From Chimonanthus salicifolius (taxonomy: Eukaryota > Streptophyta > Magnoliopsida > Laurales > Calycanthaceae), in the NCBI GenBank assembly GCA_013350335.1, contig CM023539.1:32660631-32724630 (forward strand): a stretch of 64,000 nt of DNA, written 5' to 3'. Position 1 is the first letter of the stretch. Each line of letters starts with the position of its first letter. Made by a program: the position numbers and the translations under genes. The notes beneath the pieces were generated by a model. The model was not told the DNA's origin and did not search any database. It worked only from the letters and a program-made list of their open reading frames with translations. Of this stretch, positions 58,917 through 64,000 are shown one piece after another.

Positions 58917-61130
58917 ATTAAGATGTAAAATTTGTTTATTTTTATTTTATAGACTCATCAAGAAAATTTTATAAAATTATGACAAATCAAAATGTTCCTA
59001 TTCAAATCTACCAAATACTTTTCCTTTTTTTCAAAAAATTTGTGGAAAACTCCTACAAAACTTTCCTCTCATTCATACGCAACCCTATTTGTTTTAATGT
59101 GGGAACTATTTTTAAGTTTTATTCATGAATTAATGATAATTTAATAATTAAAATAAAGAGTAAAATAGGAAAGAATGAAAAAGAAGTGTCCCGTTCGAGA
59201 AACATAGAAATGTCAAAAGTAAAACCCGTATGTGGATAGGAGATCTTAATTTTTAAATGATAGAAGCCATACATGGAAAAAAATAAATAAAGAAAGGAGC
59301 AAAAATAGTCGAGGGAAAATCGTTGTTTCTCCTCTCTCAAACAGAAAACTAAAATTGGACTCGAGAAGAAAAATGGGAGGAAAGTGAAAAATAAATGCTA
59401 GACTAATAGAATTATGTTACTTTAGCAAAGTAAAGCCATTTCTTTTAGATTAAATATATTATGTGGACTAGTAGGCCTTATCATATTGAAATCTAGTCAT
59501 TAGAGTATTTCAAATAAAATGTAAGAACAAAATGATATTTTTAGTTATTAGATTTAAACTCATCAAAATCAACAATGATATTGGCATAATTTCACTGTAT
59601 ATGAATTAAAGGGCTACAATTACTTTTGATCTCAATCTTTTAGTCTAAGATACTACATAACTATGTTTTTAATTTGGTGACATACGATGTCCATTACATG
59701 CTAAATATCAAAATTATATTATCTTTTTTTTTTTTTTTTAATTTACGTGTGGAAAATCGCGGGATCTAGTAGCATAACTAAAGTAAAAGATGAATGTTTA
59801 CCTTGACATGGTCCAACATTGATCCTTACTTTTCCTTTGTATCTCCTTGCTCTGCCCTCATCCAAATACTGCCCTGATTTTTTTGGAAAGTCGATTCTTT
59901 GATTTTCTTCTGAAAATTAATAGTTTAAATGACATTGGGTGGAGTGCTTAGTGAGTTTTTTTTAAAGTAATTATAAATACTTATTTTAAAAAATATCTAG
60001 TAGGATTGGAAATTCGTTTTAAATGAGACATGTGGATCAAATTTTAGTCATTTAATCTTAACATTAGAAATCACCTAGTGTTTTTTAGGGAAAAAATGAC
60101 AAGAATGCCTAGCGATTTTCACTTATTAAGATAAAGTGGGTAGAATTTGATTTTTTAAACTGAAATTTGGTCCACATGTTAAATTTAAAATGAATTTTAA
60201 TCTCACCAATTAATTTTTTTTATTAAGATCCACAAAAATAGAAGTATGAAAGCGTGCAACCAAGTGACAGTTTGCATAGAAACACTATAAGGTGGTGTTC
60301 TTCTATAAAAGATGGAGAATATCATCTTATCTTGAATAAGAAGGTTGGCACATTGTGAGGCTAAATTTCTTCAATAAAAGAGATCAAAATGGGATAACTT
60401 TGAAGAGTTAAGGAAAAAATCATCATTTCTACTCATGCAAACACTGCCCTAAATCTACATTATCTACAAAAGACTAGAAAGAAAATTCTTGTGTGCAAGA
60501 AGAAAAAAATGAAAAATGAGATTTTTTTCCAAATACCCCTTAGTTGTTTTATATTTTAATAAACCCCACCAGCACTCAAGTTTTCAATTTCGTAGTAACT
60601 ACCCTTACGGTTTTTATAACCCATAGAAAGCCCCTTAGAATTCTTTGAACGAGTGCCTGTTGAAGAATGAGAGTCTCATAGGCAGTGGCTTGGTCAAAGG
60701 AGCCCACCGGAGCTATAGTGATGTGAGTCTTCATAGGGCAATTGTCACTGCTTATGGACCCGAACCTGGGTGATCTATCCATGACCAGGATGAAGCTTGG
60801 GTGAAACTAAGTGGAGGTCCGAACCGACTGATGTTGAAGAATCAACGGATGAGTTGTGGTTAGGGGTGAAACTAACGACGTTAAAAATTTTCGACGAAAG
60901 ATGGTGAGAAATATTATCTTTCTTTAATGAAGAAACCAGTGGCTAGGCTGGCATGGTTGGACTGCACCTTCCTCATTTTCTTTCCATTTTCTTTCCCTTT
61001 TTTTTTTTCACTTTTCGAGAACAACTACTCAAGTTGATTGATTGAATTCCTCAAATTTTGTAGTTAAATTACATAATAAATTCATATATACGAAATAAAC
61101 TAAACTAAATTGAAACAAAGAACGAGAAAG
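58917..61130. other. AT-rich intergenic sequence, no gene recognised
   Basis: There is a T(16) run at 59724-59739 followed by AATTTACGTGTGG, similar to the retroposon-like tail at 8971. Open frames here are short and without known motifs. Confidence 0.4.
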
Positions 61131-61141
61131 AAAGCACAAGC

Positions 61142-61309
61142 TAGGGGTAGGTCGGACGGCCAAGAACCAACTTCAGGAAGAAGCGTCTTGCGTTCAATTC
61201 ACGTTCAACTCCAAAGAGCCAGTCCTATTGAACTTATCCAATATGTGGATTGAGAGGTTTGCAGTCTTGCACATGCTGTAAAGATTAATTGAATTAAATG
61301 CATTAAAAA
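61142..61309 (+). mobile_element. SINE candidate
   Basis: The unit begins CTAGGGGTAGGTCGGACGGC (A-box-like) and has TTGCGTTCAATTCACG (B-box-like) about 45 nt later. It ends in an A run after GAATTAAATGCATT. The flanking 11-mers aaagcacaagc (61131-61141) and aaagcataagc (61310-61320) differ at one base, as expected for target-primed insertion. Confidence 0.6.
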
Positions 61310-61320
61310 AAAGCATAAGC

Positions 61321-61823
61321 CACTAAGCCAATATAGCCACCACTATATATTTCGTAATATGGTGAAATAGAGAAAAGATGGACGAGAAAAGCTTGGAAGA
61401 TATGACTGATTGAATAGAAACGGAATGGCGACATACATTTTACGTTTGGTTGGGCAAAAAATTGTCTGTGCTTTGCTAGGTGTAGATGGAGGTCATCCTC
61501 CGTAGGAGTAAACAATGAATGGTAGAAGCAATGGTAAAAAACGGCCCAAACAATATATCGGTTGATATTTGAATATCGACAATACTTTTCTTTCTCCTTC
61601 GATTTTTTTTAAATTTAGAAAATGAAGAAAATTATGTGCTTCATGGACATGTATTTTTTTCATTAAATATCGGTCATTTACATGTTCAAATAATTTTTTT
61701 AAGTTACGCATTCGAGAATAGATATATATTATGATTCAATATGATATTTTTTATAGATATCTATATGATTTTTATTCAATAGATAGATATGATATTATAT
61801 GATTTTTAATATGATATTATATT
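61321..61823. other. AT-rich, possible family A hAT-like remnant
   Basis: ATATATCGGTTGATATTTG at about 61553 and AATATCGGTCA near 61667 resemble family A internal words, but no ends or duplication were found. Confidence 0.3.
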
Positions 61824-63917
61824 GTTAGTCCCATGGTCAAAGATATAATTTGATGATGATTAAACAATCGACTTGTGTTGCTAATAGGTTTCTTGGAAAT
61901 TGTGCTTTAGAACAAGAAATATCAAATGACTCCCAAGGACCATGAAGATCTAGAGAGCAGAGTCAAGCACTAATATGAAGACTCATGGACTACTACTCTC
62001 ATTGATAAGCCTGTGCAAAACCAAACTTAAAGAACATCAAAAGGCTTATCAAGAAGATGAAGACACAAGCCTGTGAAAGACTGAGTTGAAAAGAATATCT
62101 AAAGGCTTATGAAGAAGAAAGAAAAGCATGTGCAAGGCTGTTCATTGACTAAAATCAAAAGGATTTCTTTTTAGAGGAAATTGGCTCTGCACAAGATCAA
62201 CCATCACTCTAATTAATGGGAAAATTCTGATGAAGCACTTGCAGCTTGGAGCAGAAGAAGAAAACTAAAGACTGTTGCTGCTCAAAGTTCAAGTCGTTTT
62301 GTCTTTTCTGTTCTGGGTAGGTTTTTAGGTTGAGTTTTTAGGATCTTATGTAAAGTTACTCAAATGCTTGAACACTTGGCTCAGCCGTTATCTTAGACGA
62401 ACCCCTAGGATCATGGACCAACAATGATAGATTAAATGGATCATAGGAATTAGGGCATCAGTTCCAAACCCAATCATATCATATGGAACGGTGTAAGTCC
62501 TGCATCGATAGTCATAGTTTTAAAACATTGAATATCATATAGAACTATGTAAGACCATCACAATGGTTGTAGCTCCAAACCATTGAATATCATCTGGAGA
62601 TATGTAAGACCATTACCATATTTGTAACTCTAAACCATTGAATATCTAAAAGAGTTGTGTAAGTCCATGACATGGCTGCAGCTATAACCCATTGAATATC
62701 ATAGAGATGTGTAAGTTCATTGTCGTGACAATAGTCCAAACCATTGAAAATCATGGATTGTGTAAGACCACTTCTTGTGTCAGTCTGCAACTTGGCTTTA
62801 GTCTAACCATTGCATATCATAAAGACTATGTAAGACCAATGTTACATGTTTGGCATCAGTTTGTCCATTGCATATCACAAAGATTGAGCGTAAGACCAAA
62901 CATATTGGCAGTATTTCTAACCATGAATATCATAAACTGTGTAAAACCAATATTAATGCTTGATACATACATTGGTAGTAGTCTAAACTATTGAATATCA
63001 AATAGACTACGTAAGACCAATACTCTATGTTGGCATTAATCTAACCATTGAATATCATAAAGAATGAGTGTAAGACCAAATAATGACAGTAGTTCAATCA
63101 TTGGATATATGAACTGCATAAGACCAAAGCTAGGCTTCAGCTCCATAACGTTGAAAATCTGGAGAATTGAGTAAGACCATATAGATTGTGGAAATGGTAA
63201 CTTAGGACCAACCGTCAATAGATAGAAACATCAACGTCGACATAATTGTAAAGATTACACTGCAGTCAAGTCTCTGATATTTTATCGTCGATAGCTGCTC
63301 AGGTAACTGGCAACAATTAATGGACAACACCACTCGGTTGGTGTTTGATAAGTTACCGTCGACTGTGCAAACATTACAGAACAGATCATGTCTTTGTTAA
63401 TCTTCCGTCGACAGTTACATACTGGACTGTCCCTTGTGCAAATTTGAATATCCATTGAACAGACACTTGGCGTCAACCAATCTGCTTAACCAGTGACTGT
63501 TAGATAGCAACAGTCTAGTAGGTGGCGCATAAATATGTTTCAGAACGGTAATATTTTCATTTAATGCATGGCAACAATAACAAATTCAAATGTCTATTAT
63601 AAATACCGGCCATTATGAGAAGCAATTTGCTAGAAGAAGTGGATTAAGATGAAAGAAGAAAAATAGAGCAATCCACCACTCCCATAGCCACAGAGAGAGA
63701 AAGAGAGAAAATTGTTTATTTCTTAGAGAAGCTCTAGCAACCCAAAATCCAACCATGAGCTGAGCAATCTCTGATCTTCATATAGAGTAACTCTAGAGAG
63801 CTGAAATCATAATTGGAGAGAGTTTACTCCTGTGCTTCAATGTAATTTTTGTTTTCCTCGAGAGAGAGAAGAATGAGAGAAAGGGTCGGTGGACCCTGTG
63901 CGATGAAGGGTTAGTGT
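61824..63917 (+). mobile_element. Probable large LTR with internal tandem repeats
   Basis: It starts TGTTAGTCCCATGGTC after an AT-rich flank. It has a promoter-like TTATAAATACCGG near 63598 preceded by GTCGAC-containing direct repeats (63233-63475) and followed by a purine-rich leader. This is the layout of very long plant Copia LTRs. The 3' border and partner LTR are not visible. Confidence 0.45.
62460..63185. repeat. Degenerate ~60-bp tandem repeat, about 13 copies
   Basis: The core words are ACCATTGAATATCATA, then TGTGTAAGACCA. The second word recurs near 62491, 62545, 62602, 62658, 62708, 62760, 62829, 62889, 62939, 63008, 63069, 63117 and 63168. Spacing varies from 48 to 69 bp. Confidence 0.88.
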
Positions 63918-64000
63918 AGCGCCCCTCCCCCTAACCACCATCATCAAATATAATAGAGACATTTGAGTGGGGAGGGAGGCGAACGCCACAACGCGAGCTG
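63918..64000 (+). mobile_element. Possible LTR start truncated by the window edge
   Basis: TGTAGCGCCCCTCCCCC resembles the beginning of plant Gypsy LTRs such as that at 56317. Too short to confirm. Confidence 0.3.

Overview
This is nuclear DNA from a flowering plant, very probably one with a repeat-rich genome. The evidence is one intron-containing host gene for a plant trans-Golgi SNARE, many plant LTR, LINE, hAT and MULE elements, retroelement primer sites complementary to initiator tRNA-Met, and a fragment of mitochondrial nad7. I cannot name the species.

Host gene. The only host gene I recognise is SYP61 (Qc-SNARE, syntaxin-6 family), on the minus strand. Its start codon is at 46786 and its stop at 12285. 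Seven coding exons (54, 114, 114, 200, 91, 66 and 111 nt) join in frame to 249 codons plus stop. All introns have GT-AG ends. A probable non-coding first exon lies near 49258-49400. Exons 2-5 sit within 2.3 kb (33.3-35.6 kb). Intron 5 is 19.0 kb and intron 1 is 11.1 kb, both filled with transposable elements. The 3' splice site of exon 3 carries a 36-bp in-frame tandem repeat that creates alternative acceptors.

Downstream side of the gene (1-12.2 kb). Here are a decayed FAR1/MULE transposase, a GATC-rich repeat block, an LTR-like region split by a hAT element with a transposase remnant, and a tandem TRIM retroelement (LTR-int-LTR-int-LTR) whose third LTR holds a 102-bp nad7 insertion. Several short hAT-like elements full of TATCGGCCGATA motifs follow.

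Introns. Intron 6 holds nested hAT-like elements. Intron 5 holds RTE and L1 LINE remnants, a Copia element split by a hAT-like element, an LTR split by another, a complete 7.46-kb chromovirus (Gypsy) with a perfect 5-bp target duplication, and a 360-bp TRIM. Intron 1 holds a 6-kb L1 split by a hAT-like element, a large LTR-like region, an LTR containing a solo LTR of the chromovirus family, and an L1 3' end.

Upstream side (49.9-64 kb). A 9-kb LTR element without its own gag-pol contains a complete decayed Copia element, a 578-bp TRIM and a probable solo LTR. After 59 kb come AT-rich sequence, a SINE candidate and a probable large LTR with about 13 copies of a degenerate ~60-bp repeat.

Most unusual signal. 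Three TRIM families and two hAT-like elements each carry a sequence matching the plant snRNA upstream element (GTCCCACATCG-like) followed by a TATA box. The TRIMs have the U6 (Pol III) spacing. The hAT-like elements have the U1/U2 (Pol II) spacing.
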